Below are positions 26,903-37,166 of a stretch of DNA of 44,289 nucleotides, in pieces. The position numbers were made by a program, and so were the translations under genes. The stretch's first letter is position 1. Each line of letters opens with the position of its first letter. Below the pieces are notes generated by a model that was not told where the DNA came from, did no database searches, and worked only from the letters and a program-made list of their open reading frames with translations. This stretch comes from Hyphomicrobiales bacterium (GTDB lineage: Bacteria; Pseudomonadota; Alphaproteobacteria; Rhizobiales; Beijerinckiaceae): assembly GCA_025362655.1 (NCBI GenBank), contig JANYFM010000153.1, positions 1 through 44,289 on the forward strand, in the 5' to 3' direction.

Positions 26903-28054
26903 ATGACCAAGATCGATCGGTATTTGTCGCGGACCTCGGCGCTTGTCTTCCTGGCGGCGCTGTTTGGACTGACGGCAGCGGTTTGGGTGACACAGGCCCT
27001 GCGCGATTTCGACCTGATGACGACCAAGGGCCAGACGCTGCTCGTGTTTCTGCGGGCGACGGGGCTGGTGGTACCCTCGCTGATCATGGTGATCGCGCCC
27101 CTGGCGCTGTTCGGCGCGGTGATTTTCACGCTGAACCGCCTCAATGCCGACAGCGAACTCGTAGTGATGAGCGCCTCCGGCATATCCCCGGCCCGGCTGC
27201 TGCGGCCGTTTCTGGCGCTGACGCTGGCGGTCACTTTGGCTGTTGGCGCGCTATCGCTGTGGATCATGCCGTGGAGCTTTGCGGAATTGCGCAATATAAT
27301 CTCGAAAGTGCGGGCGGATTTTCTGACGCGGGTCATACGGGAAGGGCAGTTCTCCAATCTCGACAAGGGCTTGGTGTTTCACTATCGCGAGCGGGCGCCG
27401 GGCGGCGGCCTCAGCGGCATTTTCATTCAGGATCGCCGCGACCCCCAGGATATCCGCACCTACATTGCGGAAACCGGACGTAACCGCGAGGCGGACGGCC
27501 AAAATTATCTCGTTCTGGAAAAAGGCAGTTTGCAGCGGCAGACGAGGAATGGGCGCGACCCCGTCATGGTGGTGTTTCGCAGCTACGAAGTGGACCTCGC
27601 GCAATTCAGCGGCGAGGGCGAGGGCGCTCCGCTCAAACCGCGGGAACGCGGCACCTGGAGCCTGCTGTCGCCCGATGCCGCCGACCCCTGGGTCCAGCGC
27701 AATCTGGGGCCGCTGCGGGCCGAACTGCATGATCGTCTGGTCAATCCGCTCTATGCCCTCGTGTTCGGGATCGTCGGATTTGCCGCGTTGGGAAAGGCCC
27801 GCACAACACGGCAGGGGCGAAGCCTGGCGATTTTGGCGGCGATCGGAGTGGTGATCGGCTTGCGGGTCGCCGGTTTCGGATTAGCCGCGCTGGCGACGCG
27901 GACACCATGGGCGGTTTGGGCGCTTTACGGGCTCCCGTTCGCGGCAATTTTCGTCTCTTTCTGGTTCATTTTCGGCGATCCCCTGGCTTTTTTCCAGCGG
28001 ATGACGGGGCCGCCGCGCGGTTCATTGCCCGCGCGGGCGGGCACGCCACTATGA
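26903..28054 (+). CDS. lptF: LPS export permease LptF
   Basis: A 383-residue inner-membrane subunit of the LptB2FG ABC transporter, which extracts lipopolysaccharide and feeds it to the periplasmic bridge. It has paired membrane segments at the N-terminus ([40 protein letters not shown]), a periplasmic jellyroll of about 150 residues and further membrane helices near the C-terminus. Start at ATG 26903 (MTKIDRY). The track start 14 codons upstream has no better ribosome site. It overlaps lptG by four bases (ATGA). Confidence 0.93.
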   Translation: MTKIDRYLSRTSALVFLAALFGLTAAVWVTQALRDFDLMTTKGQTLLVFLRATGLVVPSLIMVIAPLALFGAVIFTLNRLNADSELVVMSASGISPARLLRPFLALTLAVTLAVGALSLWIMPWSFAELRNIISKVRADFLTRVIREGQFSNLDKGLVFHYRERAPGGGLSGIFIQDRRDPQDIRTYIAETGRNREADGQNYLVLEKGSLQRQTRNGRDPVMVVFRSYEVDLAQFSGEGEGAPLKPRERGTWSLLSPDAADPWVQRNLGPLRAELHDRLVNPLYALVFGIVGFAALGKARTTRQGRSLAILAAIGVVIGLRVAGFGLAALATRTPWAVWALYGLPFAAIFVSFWFIFGDPLAFFQRMTGPPRGSLPARAGTPL

Positions 28055-29133
28055 TAGGACACACGCTGGCGCTGTATCTTTCAAAACGCTTTTTGCTGGC
28101 TATCGGCAGTGTCTTCGCGGCTCTCTTCGCGTTGATCTATCTCATTGATTTTGTTGAAATGCTTCGCCGCACCAGCGGCCTGCCCGATGTCAGCACCGGG
28201 TTTGTCGCCCTGCTCTGCCTGGAGCGGGTTCCCGCCGTCAGCGAGCAATTGCTGCCCTTCACGGTGCTGGCGGGCTCGATGTTCGCTTTTGTCAGCCTGT
28301 CGAGGCGTTTGGAACTGGTGGTGGTGCGCTCCGCCGGTGTCTCGGCTTGGCAGTTCCTCGCGCCGCCGCTGCTAATTGTGCTGACGCTCGGCGTGCTTTC
28401 CGTAATCGCTTACAATCCGCTATCCGCCGGCTTGAAAGAGCGTGCTGACCGCAGCGAGACTGAAATATTCCGCGCCGGGCGCATCCAGACCGATACGAGC
28501 TTGTGGATCCGGCAACGCAGCATTGATGGGCAAGCCATTGTGCGATCTGAATTTTCCAGTGACGGCGGCACAAAACTTTCGGCGGTGACGGCGTTTGTTT
28601 ATGATGCCAGCGGAGCCTTCCTGGAACGGGTCGAGGCGGCCACAGCACAGCTTCAGCCCGGCTTCTGGGACATGAAAGACGCCCGCATCACCTCGCCTGA
28701 CGACGAGCCGCTGGCGGTCGAGGGTTATTGGCTCGCGACCAATCTGACGGCGGAAATGGTGACACAATCCTTCGTCGCGCCGGATGCGGTGTCTTTCTGG
28801 GAGCTTCCAGAAATCGCCCGGCGCACACAGCAGGCCGGGCTCGACCCCGGCGGTTACCGCCTGCGCTACCAGTCGCTTCTGGCCCGGCCGCTTTTATTGG
28901 CTGCGATGGTTCTCATCGCCGCTGCGTTTTCATTAAGATTCTTCCGGTTTGGTGGGGTGACACGAATGCTGGCCGGTGGCGCGGCGGCGGGGTTCGTGCT
29001 TTATGTTGCGACCAAGCTGGTGGGCGATTTGGGCGGCGCGGGTCTTCTGAGCGCTCCATTCGCTGCGTGGTCGCCGGCGGTTATCGGGAGTCTTTTGGGC
29101 ACTTTAGTATTGTTACATCAAGAGGATGGGTAA
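28051..29133 (+). CDS. lptG: LPS export permease LptG
   Basis: A 360-residue partner of LptF with the same layout: N-terminal helices ([35 protein letters not shown]), a central periplasmic jellyroll and C-terminal helices around LLAAMVLIAAAFSLRFFR and FVLYVATKLVGD. I start at ATG 28051, which overlaps the lptF stop. The longer track ORF is read through lptF. The TAATG junction at 29131-29135 couples it to lptD. The LptB ATPase is not in this window. Confidence 0.93.
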   Translation: MIGHTLALYLSKRFLLAIGSVFAALFALIYLIDFVEMLRRTSGLPDVSTGFVALLCLERVPAVSEQLLPFTVLAGSMFAFVSLSRRLELVVVRSAGVSAWQFLAPPLLIVLTLGVLSVIAYNPLSAGLKERADRSETEIFRAGRIQTDTSLWIRQRSIDGQAIVRSEFSSDGGTKLSAVTAFVYDASGAFLERVEAATAQLQPGFWDMKDARITSPDDEPLAVEGYWLATNLTAEMVTQSFVAPDAVSFWELPEIARRTQQAGLDPGGYRLRYQSLLARPLLLAAMVLIAAAFSLRFFRFGGVTRMLAGGAAAGFVLYVATKLVGDLGGAGLLSAPFAAWSPAVIGSLLGTLVLLHQEDG

Positions 29134-31730
29134 TGGGTCGGCTTACCGGCCCCGGAATAATTTTGCCACGCCGGCCTTCTGGACCGGCGTCAGCGAAGCT
29201 ATGTCTGGCGCTGGCGGCGCTCGCCCTCATGCAGGCCGCCGCCCTGCCCGCCGCCTCCCAAAACCTTGCCGAGCGGATCACCCGGCAAAGCGGCGATGCC
29301 AAAACCGCCGGCAAGGACCGCCTGCTGGTTCACGCCGACGAAATGCTGTTTGATCGCAACAAGAACACTGTGGCCGCGCGCGGCAATGCGCAGCTTTATT
29401 ATCAGGGCCGCGTGCTGCAGGCCGACCGGGTGCTGTACGACCGCAACAACAACAAGGTCTACGCGGAAGGCCACGCCAAAATGACCGAGCGCGACGGCAC
29501 GGTCGCTTATGCGGAACGCTTCGAGCTCACGGACAATTTCAAAGACGGGTTCATCGACAGCCTGCGCACGGATACGGCGGACAGGACGCATCTGTCCGCG
29601 CCGCGCGCCGAGCGCACCGGCGGCGACGTGACCACGCTGGACCGCGGCACGTATTCCGCCTGCGAGGCCTGCAAAGACGATCCATCCAAGCCGCCGTTGT
29701 GGCAGGTGCGCGCCAAACGCATCATCCACAACGACACCGAGCAGATGGTCTATTTCGAGGATGCCGCCTTCGAGCTGATGGGCGTGCCCATCGCATGGCT
29801 GCCGTATTTCTCGGTCGCCGATCCCAATGTGCTGCGCAAGAGCGGCATTCTGACGCCGCATGTGAGCTTTAATTCGGCGCTCGGCGCGGGCGTGTCCATT
29901 CCGGTGTTTTGGGCGCTGGCGCCCAATTACGATCTGACGGTGACGCCATCCTTCTATTCAAGACAGGGTTTCTTCGGCCAAGCCGAATGGCGCCATCAGC
30001 TTGTCAATGGCTCTTACAATATCCGCGCCGCCGGGGTTTTCCAAAACGATCCCGACGCCTTTGCCGCCCCGCCCTATGGCTCGGGGAACAAGCGCGCGCG
30101 CGGCTCGCTGGAAAGCTGGGGCCTGTTCTACATCAATGAAAGATGGCGCGTCGGCTGGGACCTTTCGCTGGTCAGCGACAAATGGTTCCAGAGCGACTAC
30201 CGCCTGCCGACCGATAATCTCTCGTCCAACTATTTCCGCGAGGCGACCTCGACGATCTACATGACCGGCAAGGGCGACCAGGGATTTTTGGATCTCCGCG
30301 CCTATTATTTCAAGGGCCTCAGCCGCGTCGATTTGCAGGACCAGCAGCCCATCGTCGCCCCGGTTCTCGACTATCACAAGGTGATCCCGGTGAAGCCCGA
30401 ATGGTCGTTCGGCATCGGCGGACAGTTCGAAATCGACGGCAATTTCCTTAATCTCAGCCGCAATCTCGCCGCCTATCAGTCAACGGGACCGCGCACCCTC
30501 GACAATCAATACGGGCTTTACGACGTTTGCACCGTCTATAATTCGAAAAACTGCCTGGTGCGCGGCATCGGCGGAACATACACGCGCGGCACGCTTAATC
30601 TTTCGTGGAAGCGGCAGATCATTGATCCCATCGGTCAGGTCTGGACGCCCTTCGTCTTTGCCCATGTCAACGGCACGCTTCTCAGCCTCGATCAATCACG
30701 CGCCGCCTCCTTCACCGCCCCCGCCGCAAACCCGCAATTGCCCAATTCGATTATTCCCAACGGGGCGCAGGCGAATTTTTTTGGCACCCAGTCCAATGCC
30801 TGGCGGGGCAGCGCTGTTCCCGGCGCCGGCCTCGAATACCGCTATCCCTTCGTGATGAACACGGGAACCGTGACGCATGTGTTTGAGCCAATCGCCCAGA
30901 TCGTTGTGCGCCCGAACGAGCCGGTGTCCCAGTCGCTGGTGAATGAGGACGCGCAGAGCCTCGTCTTCGATGACACCAATTTGTTCCAGTGGAACAAATA
31001 TTCCGGCTACGACCGTTTCGAGGGCGGCACGCGGTTTAACTACGGCGCGCAATACACGATGACCTTCCAGAACGGCGGCTATTTCAACGCCATGGCCGGC
31101 CAGTCCCGGCAGATCGCCGGGCGCAATTCCTATGCGAGCGCGGATGCCGCGAATGTCGGCCTGTCCTCCGGCCTCGACACGCGCCGGTCGGATATCGTGA
31201 CGCGCTTCTCCATCGCGCCCAATTCAAAATTCGCGGTTATCGCCAAAGCGCGGTTCGACCAGGCCGATTTTTCGCTGCGCCGGCTCGACGTGATGGCCAG
31301 CGCAAAATTCGGCGATCTCGACGCCACCCTGCAATACGCGCGCTACGACGCCCAGCCCCTGCTGGGGTTCAGCAAGCGCCGCGAGGGCCTGTCCGCCGCG
31401 CTGAAATATAAATTCGATCAGCATTATTTCGTCTCCAGCAATGTCATCTTCGACCTGTCGCGCCATCTTTATAACAACAGCCCCGGGGTGGTCGGCACAG
31501 CCGGGGTTCTGTCCGTCGCGGGCATGGGCTTTGGCCTTGGCTATATGGACGATTGCACAACTTTTTCGATAAACTATACATCGACGTATCTGGACCGCGG
31601 CGCGGGCTATCCAGTCCGCAACCAGACGGTGCTGCTGCAATTGCAGCTGCGCACGCTCGGCGACACGCGCGTCCAGTCCTCGCTGGGCGATATCCGTATT
31701 CAGGACGGTTTGAACGGCTCGACGCGCTAG
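29133..31730 (+). CDS. lptD: LPS assembly outer-membrane protein LptD
   Basis: An 865-residue outer-membrane translocon that inserts LPS into the outer leaflet. It has a signal peptide (LCLALAALALMQAAALPAAS), an N-terminal LptA/OstA-like domain (VHADEMLFDRNKNTVAARGN, DRNNNKVYAEGHAKMTERDG) and a large beta-barrel of alternating aromatic strands to the C-terminus. The CEAC pair in TYSACEACKDDPSKPPLWQ may take part in disulfides, as in other LptD proteins. Start at ATG 29133, overlapping the lptG stop, behind AGAGGA. The 1000-residue track ORF begins inside lptG and is wrong. Confidence 0.95.
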   Translation: MGRLTGPGIILPRRPSGPASAKLCLALAALALMQAAALPAASQNLAERITRQSGDAKTAGKDRLLVHADEMLFDRNKNTVAARGNAQLYYQGRVLQADRVLYDRNNNKVYAEGHAKMTERDGTVAYAERFELTDNFKDGFIDSLRTDTADRTHLSAPRAERTGGDVTTLDRGTYSACEACKDDPSKPPLWQVRAKRIIHNDTEQMVYFEDAAFELMGVPIAWLPYFSVADPNVLRKSGILTPHVSFNSALGAGVSIPVFWALAPNYDLTVTPSFYSRQGFFGQAEWRHQLVNGSYNIRAAGVFQNDPDAFAAPPYGSGNKRARGSLESWGLFYINERWRVGWDLSLVSDKWFQSDYRLPTDNLSSNYFREATSTIYMTGKGDQGFLDLRAYYFKGLSRVDLQDQQPIVAPVLDYHKVIPVKPEWSFGIGGQFEIDGNFLNLSRNLAAYQSTGPRTLDNQYGLYDVCTVYNSKNCLVRGIGGTYTRGTLNLSWKRQIIDPIGQVWTPFVFAHVNGTLLSLDQSRAASFTAPAANPQLPNSIIPNGAQANFFGTQSNAWRGSAVPGAGLEYRYPFVMNTGTVTHVFEPIAQIVVRPNEPVSQSLVNEDAQSLVFDDTNLFQWNKYSGYDRFEGGTRFNYGAQYTMTFQNGGYFNAMAGQSRQIAGRNSYASADAANVGLSSGLDTRRSDIVTRFSIAPNSKFAVIAKARFDQADFSLRRLDVMASAKFGDLDATLQYARYDAQPLLGFSKRREGLSAALKYKFDQHYFVSSNVIFDLSRHLYNNSPGVVGTAGVLSVAGMGFGLGYMDDCTTFSINYTSTYLDRGAGYPVRNQTVLLQLQLRTLGDTRVQSSLGDIRIQDGLNGSTR

Positions 31731-31758
31731 GGGCGCGCGGCAGGAACATGGGATCGGC

Positions 31759-32676
31759 ATGAGCAACAAATCCTTCGCATTCCCAAAACTGGCCGCGGCC
31801 GCGGCTTTCACCGCGCTGGCGGCCTGCCTCGCGCCGGGCGCGCCGGCGCTGGCGCAGGCGGTTGTCGCCTCGGTCAATGACGATCCCGTGACAAACGTCG
31901 ATATTGAGCAGCACATGAAAATACTGCGGGTGCTGCGCCGCAACGCGACCCGCGAGGCGGCGCTGGAGGACATTTTCGAAACCCGGCTGAAGCTCATCGA
32001 AGGCTCGAAATACAAAATCAATCCCTCCGACGGCGACATCGGTTTTGCGCTCAATATGACCGGGCGGAGCCTGAAAACGGACGGGCAGCATCTGGTCAGC
32101 GCGTTGCAGCGCGCCGGCGTCACCGAGGATCAGTGGAAGCAGAAATGGAAAGCCGAGGCCGGCTGGTTCCAGTTTATCCGCGCGCTCAACCGGACGCTGG
32201 AAATCAGCGAAAACGAAGTGCGCGGCGAGCTCGGCAGGCAAGGCAAGGCTCAATCGGTGGAATACACGGTGCGCCAGGTGATTTTCGTCGTCCCCAACAA
32301 CGCGGGCGCCGCGGTGATCAGCGCGCGCATCGCCGACGCCAACCAATTGCGCGCCAAATTCACGGATTGCGCCTCGGGCCTCGAACTGGTGCGCGCCGCG
32401 CGTGATGCGGCGGTCAACCCGCCGGTGACCCGCGCCGCCTCGACGCTGGGCGATCCGCTGCGCAAGCTGCTGGAGAAGACCGAGATGGGGCATCTCACCG
32501 CCCCCGCGCGCGGGCCGCAGGGGGTCGAAATGCTGGCTCTTTGCAACAAAGCGAACCGCGAGGACTCCGCCGCCGCGGAGAGCATCCGCAATGATCTCCT
32601 GATGAAGAAACTGGAGGGCGAATCAACGCGCCGCTACCAGGAAGTGCGGGCCAAGGCGATCATCGTCAAAAAGTAA
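31759..32676 (+). CDS. SurA-like periplasmic chaperone
   Basis: A 305-residue exported protein with a signal peptide ending near APALAQA. The SurA N-terminal domain signature [20 protein letters not shown] is followed by a helical core, and a rudimentary parvulin-like segment lies around [12 protein letters not shown]. In E. coli SurA carries outer-membrane proteins such as LptD to the BAM complex. The alphaproteobacterial version is shorter and its isomerase domain looks degenerate, so proline isomerase activity is doubtful. It follows lptD by 28 nt and precedes pdxA by 16 nt, the conserved lptD-surA-pdxA-rsmA order. Confidence 0.85.
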   Translation: MSNKSFAFPKLAAAAAFTALAACLAPGAPALAQAVVASVNDDPVTNVDIEQHMKILRVLRRNATREAALEDIFETRLKLIEGSKYKINPSDGDIGFALNMTGRSLKTDGQHLVSALQRAGVTEDQWKQKWKAEAGWFQFIRALNRTLEISENEVRGELGRQGKAQSVEYTVRQVIFVVPNNAGAAVISARIADANQLRAKFTDCASGLELVRAARDAAVNPPVTRAASTLGDPLRKLLEKTEMGHLTAPARGPQGVEMLALCNKANREDSAAAESIRNDLLMKKLEGESTRRYQEVRAKAIIVKK

Positions 32677-32692
32677 CGCGGGGCGCGCATCC

Positions 32693-33721
32693 ATGGCGGC
32701 GCAGATTCATTCCGCAACCCTGCCGCTGGCGCTGACGCAGGGCGATCCCTCGGGCATCGGGCCGGAAATCGCCTTTAAAGCGTGGCTGGCGCGCGCCGAC
32801 GGCACGCCGGCGTTTTTCCTGCTCGGCGATCCCGGCCATTTGGAGAGCGCGGCGCGCGGCCTGCGGCTCAAAGTGCCCATGGAAATTGTCGAACCGCGCG
32901 GCGCCGCGCAAGCCTTCGCGGCGGCATTGCCCGTGGTGCCGCTGCAAGCCCGCGTTTTGGGAGCCCCCGGCGTTCCCGATGCGCGCGACGCCGCGACGAC
33001 GCTCGAATCCATCGAGCGCGCCGTGGGGCTCGCGCGCTCCGGCGACGCCTCTGCCGTGGTCACCAACCCGATCTCCAAAGCGGTCCTCTACCGCGCCGGC
33101 TTTCGCCATCCCGGCCATACGGAATGGCTGGGCGAACTAGCGCAGGCGGCTTGGAACACCGGGCCATTGCTGCCGGTGATGCTGCTGTGGTCGCCGCATC
33201 TGGCGGTTGTGCCCGTCACCATTCACGTTTCCCTTGCGCAGGCGATCGCGCAATTGACGACGGGCGGCATCGTTGCTGCCGCGCGGGTCGCGGCGAAAGA
33301 TTTGCGGGAAAAATTCGGCATAGCCGAGCCGCGCCTCGCGGTCGCCGGGCTCAATCCCCATGCCGGGGAGGCCGGCGCGATGGGTCGGGAGGATATCGAG
33401 CTCATCGCGCCCGCCGTTAAAATTCTGCGCGCTGAGGGCATCGACGCGCGCGGGCCGCTGCCTCCCGACACGATGTTCCACGCGGAGGCGCGGGCGCGCT
33501 ACGACGTTGCGATCTGCATGTATCACGACCAAGCGCTGATCCCGGTCAAAACGCTGGCCTTCGACAGCGCCGTCAACACAACACTGGGCCTGCCCTTCGT
33601 GCGTACATCACCTGATCACGGCACGGCCTTCGACATAGCGGGCAAAGGCATCGCCGATCCCGCCAGCCTCATCGCGGCGCTGCGTTTGGCGGCGCGGCTG
33701 ACCGGCGGCGCGGCGTTTTGA
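32693..33721 (+). CDS. pdxA: 4-hydroxythreonine-4-phosphate dehydrogenase
   Basis: A 342-residue NAD-dependent enzyme of pyridoxal phosphate synthesis. The family opening [15 protein letters not shown], the substrate loop [11 protein letters not shown] and metal-binding histidines in [21 protein letters not shown] and [13 protein letters not shown] are all visible. The closing [16 protein letters not shown] is characteristic. Start at ATG 32693; the ribosome site is weak, so coupling to surA is likely. Its stop overlaps the TTG start of rsmA. Confidence 0.95.
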   Translation: MAAQIHSATLPLALTQGDPSGIGPEIAFKAWLARADGTPAFFLLGDPGHLESAARGLRLKVPMEIVEPRGAAQAFAAALPVVPLQARVLGAPGVPDARDAATTLESIERAVGLARSGDASAVVTNPISKAVLYRAGFRHPGHTEWLGELAQAAWNTGPLLPVMLLWSPHLAVVPVTIHVSLAQAIAQLTTGGIVAAARVAAKDLREKFGIAEPRLAVAGLNPHAGEAGAMGREDIELIAPAVKILRAEGIDARGPLPPDTMFHAEARARYDVAICMYHDQALIPVKTLAFDSAVNTTLGLPFVRTSPDHGTAFDIAGKGIADPASLIAALRLAARLTGGAAF

Positions 33722-34590
33722 CCGGCATCGCCGATCTGCCGCCGCTGCGCGAGGTGGTCCAGGCTTTTGGTCTGGAGCCGCGCAAATCGCTCGGCCAGAA
33801 TTTTCTGTTCGATCTCAATCTGACGGCAAAAATAGCCCGGGCCGCCGGGCCGCTGGAAGGCGTCACCATTATCGAAGCGGGTCCCGGACCCGGCGCGCTG
33901 ACGCGCGCGCTGCTGGCGGGGGGCGCGGCGCGGGTGATCGCGATTGAGACCGACGAGCGCTGCCTGCCGGCGCTGGCGCAAATATCCGCCGCGGCGCCCG
34001 GCCGTTTGCAGGTGATCCACGGCGATGCGCTGGCGACCGATTTGGCCGCAATTGCCGCGCAATGGCGCGATGGCCCCGCGCGCATCTGCGCCAACCTGCC
34101 ATACAATATCGGCACCGCGCTGCTGGCGGGCTGGCTGGAGAGCGAGCCCTGGCCGCCATGGTTCGACAGGCTGACCCTGATGTTTCAGCGCGAGGTCGCC
34201 GAACGCATCGTGGCAACACCCGAACAGCGCGCCGATTATGGCCGGCTGGGCGTGCTCGCGGGCTGGCGCACGGAAGCGCGGATTTTATTCGATGTGCCGG
34301 CCTCCGCCTTCACGCCGCCGCCGAAAGTCACATCCTCCGTGGTGGAACTGATCCCGCGCGCGGCGCCGCTGCCCTGCGAGGGCGCGCTGTTATCCGCGAT
34401 TACCCGCGCGGCCTTTGGCCAGCGGCGCAAAATGCTGCGCCAATCGCTGAAAGGCCTGACGCGGCGGGGCGCAACCGTTGATCCCTTGGAGCTGCTGGCC
34501 AAAGCGGGCATCGAACCGACGCGGCGCGCCGAGGAAGTGGATGTCGCGGGTTTCGCGCGGCTGGCGCGGGCGCTGGAGGGGGCGCTTTAG
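33718..34590 (+). CDS. rsmA: 16S rRNA dimethyladenosine transferase
   Basis: A 290-residue RsmA/KsgA methylase that dimethylates two adjacent adenines near the 3' end of 16S rRNA. Motifs: [11 protein letters not shown], the SAM-binding [10 protein letters not shown] and the catalytic [13 protein letters not shown]-terminal domain of about 90 residues follows. The start is TTG at 33718, overlapping the pdxA stop as TTGA. No ATG lies upstream of the LGQNF motif at a sensible distance. This rare start codon together with coupling probably keeps expression low. It converges on the YkgJ-like gene with a 4-nt gap. Confidence 0.94.
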   Translation: MTGIADLPPLREVVQAFGLEPRKSLGQNFLFDLNLTAKIARAAGPLEGVTIIEAGPGPGALTRALLAGGAARVIAIETDERCLPALAQISAAAPGRLQVIHGDALATDLAAIAAQWRDGPARICANLPYNIGTALLAGWLESEPWPPWFDRLTLMFQREVAERIVATPEQRADYGRLGVLAGWRTEARILFDVPASAFTPPPKVTSSVVELIPRAAPLPCEGALLSAITRAAFGQRRKMLRQSLKGLTRRGATVDPLELLAKAGIEPTRRAEEVDVAGFARLARALEGAL

Positions 34591-34594
34591 CCCC

Positions 34595-35011
34595 TCACGC
34601 CCACGGCGCGCATTCCCCTGTTGGATACACCCGCCACGATATCAGCCCCGCCTTGGCGACGACCACATGGCCTTCCTTGGCCTTGCTGACGAGGTGTTTG
34701 AACATCATCGGATGGCGCCAGGAATTCGGTTTTTTGGGATCGCAGACCGCCTGATACTGGTCGCTGTCGGGGCAGACCATCAGAATCGTGCCGAGACGGT
34801 CCGGCTTCATCGCCACGGGAATGTCCCGCTCGGTCAGCCAGTCGCACTCAAAATCGCGGCAGACCTGGGGGCGTTTAGCGTAGATGGCGCAGCCGCCGGG
34901 CGCGCACCATTTGCCGCACAGGTCTCCCGCCATCTTATCGAGTTCCTCGATATCCAGCACGTGGCAGCACATATTGCATGCGCCGCATGATCGTCCGGGT
35001 ACTGCGGCCAT
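34595..35011 (-). CDS. YkgJ-family cysteine-cluster protein
   Basis: A 138-residue protein whose N-terminus carries a CxxCxxxCC cluster (SCGACNMCCHVLD). Further cysteines in LCGKWCAPGGC, RPQVCRDFECDW and MVCPDSD follow. The CxxCxxCC (YkgJ) family is thought to bind zinc or iron, but its biochemical role is not well known. I start at ATG 35011. The 225 extra residues in the track are an antisense shadow of fabD. It is divergent from fabD, with 153 nt between them. Confidence 0.82.
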   Translation of the reverse strand: MAAVPGRSCGACNMCCHVLDIEELDKMAGDLCGKWCAPGGCAIYAKRPQVCRDFECDWLTERDIPVAMKPDRLGTILMVCPDSDQYQAVCDPKKPNSWRHPMMFKHLVSKAKEGHVVVAKAGLISWRVYPTGECAPWA

Positions 35012-35164
35012 CGGTTTGCCCTTGCGAATCAACTTCCGCAATGTCGCGGCCCCGCGCCCGCAAAGCAATGGCGGGATTGAGCCGAGCCGCGCGATAGAAC
35101 TTGACTTGGCGCGCCCGGCGGCGTTCCTCGCCTCGTTTTGGCAGGATCGGGAAAGTTTACGCGC

Positions 35165-36127
35165 ATGGCACAAGCCTTCATCTTTCCCGGCCAGGGGTCG
35201 CAATCGCCGGGCATGGGCAAAGCGCTGGCGGAGGCTTTCGAGCCGGCGCGCCGGGTCTTCGCCGAGGTCGATGACGCCTTGGGGATGAAACTTTCGCGCC
35301 TGATTTTCGAGGGGCCCGCGGCGGAATTGACGCTCACCGCCAATGCGCAGCCTGCGCTGATGGCCGTCAGCATGGCGGTCTTTCGCGTTCTTGAGGCCGA
35401 AGCCGGGCTCGATCTGGCGCGTGACGCTCAATTCGTGGCCGGCCACTCGCTTGGCGAATATTCGGCGCTGGCGGCGGCGGGATCGTTCACGCTGGGCGAC
35501 GCGGCGCGCCTGTTGCGCCAACGCGGCGAGGCCATGCAGGCCGCGGCACCGCCCGGCGAAGGCGCGATGGCCGCGATATTGGGCCTCGAATTCGGCGCGG
35601 TCGCGGCAATCGCCACGGAGGCGGCGCGGCAATTGCACCTCACCGCCGCCGTCTGCCAGGCCGCCAACGACAACGGCGGCGGGCAAGTGGTGATTTCCGG
35701 CAGCAAAAATGCTGTGGAAAAGGCCATGGAGCTGGCGAAAGCCGGCGGCGCCAAACGCGCCATCCTTCTATCGGTGTCGGCGCCCTTCCATTGCGCGCTG
35801 ATGCATCCGGCGGCGGAAGTTATGGCCGCCGCGCTGGCCGCCATCGATATCCAGTCTCCAAAGGTTCCGCTCGTCGCCAATGTTCTGGCCTCGCCAATCA
35901 GCGAACCCGCCGAGATTCGCCGGCGGCTGATTGAGCAGGTGACGGGCACGGTGCGCTGGCGCGAATCCATCGCCTTCATGGCGGGCGCCGGGGTTCGCAG
36001 CTTTTATGAGCTCGGCGCGGGCCAAGTGCTATCCGGACTGGTCAAGCGCATTGATGCGGCGTCAACCGGAACCCCTATCGGCACGCCCGCCGATATCGAA
36101 GCCTACAAAACCCGTGCGCGGGCATGA
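35165..36127 (+). CDS. fabD: Malonyl-CoA:ACP transacylase
   Basis: A 320-residue enzyme that loads malonyl groups onto acyl carrier protein for fatty-acid synthesis. The oxyanion motif IFPGQGSQ and the active-site serine Ser95 in AGHSLGEYSA are present, and the catalytic His lies in SAPFHCALM. I start at ATG 35165 (MAQAFIF), the usual family start; the track adds nine residues. It begins the fabD-fabG-acpP-fabF run that supplies acyl chains for phospholipids and for the lipid A exported by the Lpt proteins encoded upstream. Confidence 0.96.
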   Translation: MAQAFIFPGQGSQSPGMGKALAEAFEPARRVFAEVDDALGMKLSRLIFEGPAAELTLTANAQPALMAVSMAVFRVLEAEAGLDLARDAQFVAGHSLGEYSALAAAGSFTLGDAARLLRQRGEAMQAAAPPGEGAMAAILGLEFGAVAAIATEAARQLHLTAAVCQAANDNGGGQVVISGSKNAVEKAMELAKAGGAKRAILLSVSAPFHCALMHPAAEVMAAALAAIDIQSPKVPLVANVLASPISEPAEIRRRLIEQVTGTVRWRESIAFMAGAGVRSFYELGAGQVLSGLVKRIDAASTGTPIGTPADIEAYKTRARA

Positions 36128-36159
36128 CCAAGCCAGCCTCTTCATCCGGAGCCCCGACG

Positions 36160-36897
36160 ATGTTTGATCTTACCGGCCTTAACGCCCTCGTGACAGGGGC
36201 GACCGGCGGACTGGGCGGCGCCATCGCCCGCGCCCTTCACGCGCAGGGGGCGCGGGTGGCGATATCAGGCACGCGGGCGGAGGCTTTGGCAGCCCTGGCG
36301 GATGAGCTGAAAGAACGGGTCCACGCGCTCCCTTGCGATCTCGGCGACAAGGCCGCGGTTGAGGCGCTGGTGCCCGCCGCCGAGGCCGCCATGGGCCAGG
36401 TCGATATTCTCATCAACAATGCGGGCATCACGCGGGATGGTCTTTTCATGCGCATGAAGGATGACGATTGGGAGCGCGTGCTCAGCGTCAATCTGACATC
36501 CGCGTTCCGGCTTTCGCGCGCGGCGGTGCGCGGCATGACGCGCAGACGATTCGGACGCATCGTCTCGATCACCTCCATCGTCGGCGTGACCGGCAATCCC
36601 GGCCAGGCCAATTACGCCGCCTCCAAAGCCGGCATGATCGGCATGTCAAAATCGCTTGCAGCCGAAATCGCCAGCCGCGGCATCACTGTCAATTGCATCG
36701 CGCCGGGTTTCATCGAAAGCCCGATGACACAGGCTTTGAACGACAAACAAAAGGAAGCGATCCTCGCCACCATTCCCTCGGGCAAACTGGGCAATGGCGC
36801 GGATGTCGCGGGCGCCTGCGTCTATCTGGCCAGCCGTGAGGCGGCCTATGTCACTGGGCAGACACTGCACATCAACGGCGGCATGGCGATGATCTGA
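36160..36897 (+). CDS. fabG: 3-oxoacyl-ACP reductase
   Basis: A 245-residue short-chain dehydrogenase that reduces beta-ketoacyl-ACP with NADPH. It has the Rossmann motif TGATGGLGGAIA, NNAG at 87-90 and catalytic Ser139, Tyr152 and Lys156 (NYAASKAG). I chose ATG 36160 (MFDLTG), which gives the normal family length and has GGAG upstream. The track's ATG at 36124 overlaps the fabD stop as ATGA and would add 12 residues; it remains possible. Confidence 0.94.
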   Translation: MFDLTGLNALVTGATGGLGGAIARALHAQGARVAISGTRAEALAALADELKERVHALPCDLGDKAAVEALVPAAEAAMGQVDILINNAGITRDGLFMRMKDDDWERVLSVNLTSAFRLSRAAVRGMTRRRFGRIVSITSIVGVTGNPGQANYAASKAGMIGMSKSLAAEIASRGITVNCIAPGFIESPMTQALNDKQKEAILATIPSGKLGNGADVAGACVYLASREAAYVTGQTLHINGGMAMI

Positions 36898-36919
36898 CCG
36901 GCCAGGCCTTTCGGGCCGG
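36898..36919 (+). terminator. Hairpin just after fabG
   Basis: Perfect CCGGCC and GGCCGG arms with a 10-nt loop start immediately after the fabG stop. No T-run follows. It may be a weak terminator or an RNA-stabilising hairpin. The 269-nt gap to acpP suggests acpP has its own promoter, but I could not pick a convincing one. Confidence 0.4.
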
Positions 36920-37166
36920 GTGAATGGCCTTCGGCAGGCGCTCGCCTTCACATTTAATCCATGGTAGCTAGCCGCCGCGCCTGGGCGCGAAGGCGTTGCA
37001 ACAAGCCTGCGGGGGTTTGATGGCTTGACGCGGGGCGGGCGGTCAGGTTCAAAGCATCCGGGCAGCCGCCGTCTATTTAGCCGAAGGGCTGGAAAGCTTT
37101 TCGGCATTTTAGGTCTTGTGGCGGCCCGCAAGGGCGCCGGACATAACAAGGAAGAGGGTTCTTACT

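Noticed and set aside
28728-29132. N-terminal 135 residues of the 1000-residue lptD ORF
   Set aside because: This part is lptG in another frame; the LptD signal peptide and ribosome site begin at 29133.
35012-35686. 225-residue extension of the YkgJ-like ORF
   Set aside because: Runs antisense through fabD; the cysteine cluster starts right after ATG 35011.
36920-37166. acpP promoter at TTGACG (about 37025)
   Set aside because: The -35 match is fair, but no acceptable -10 lies at 16-18 nt, so I did not annotate it.
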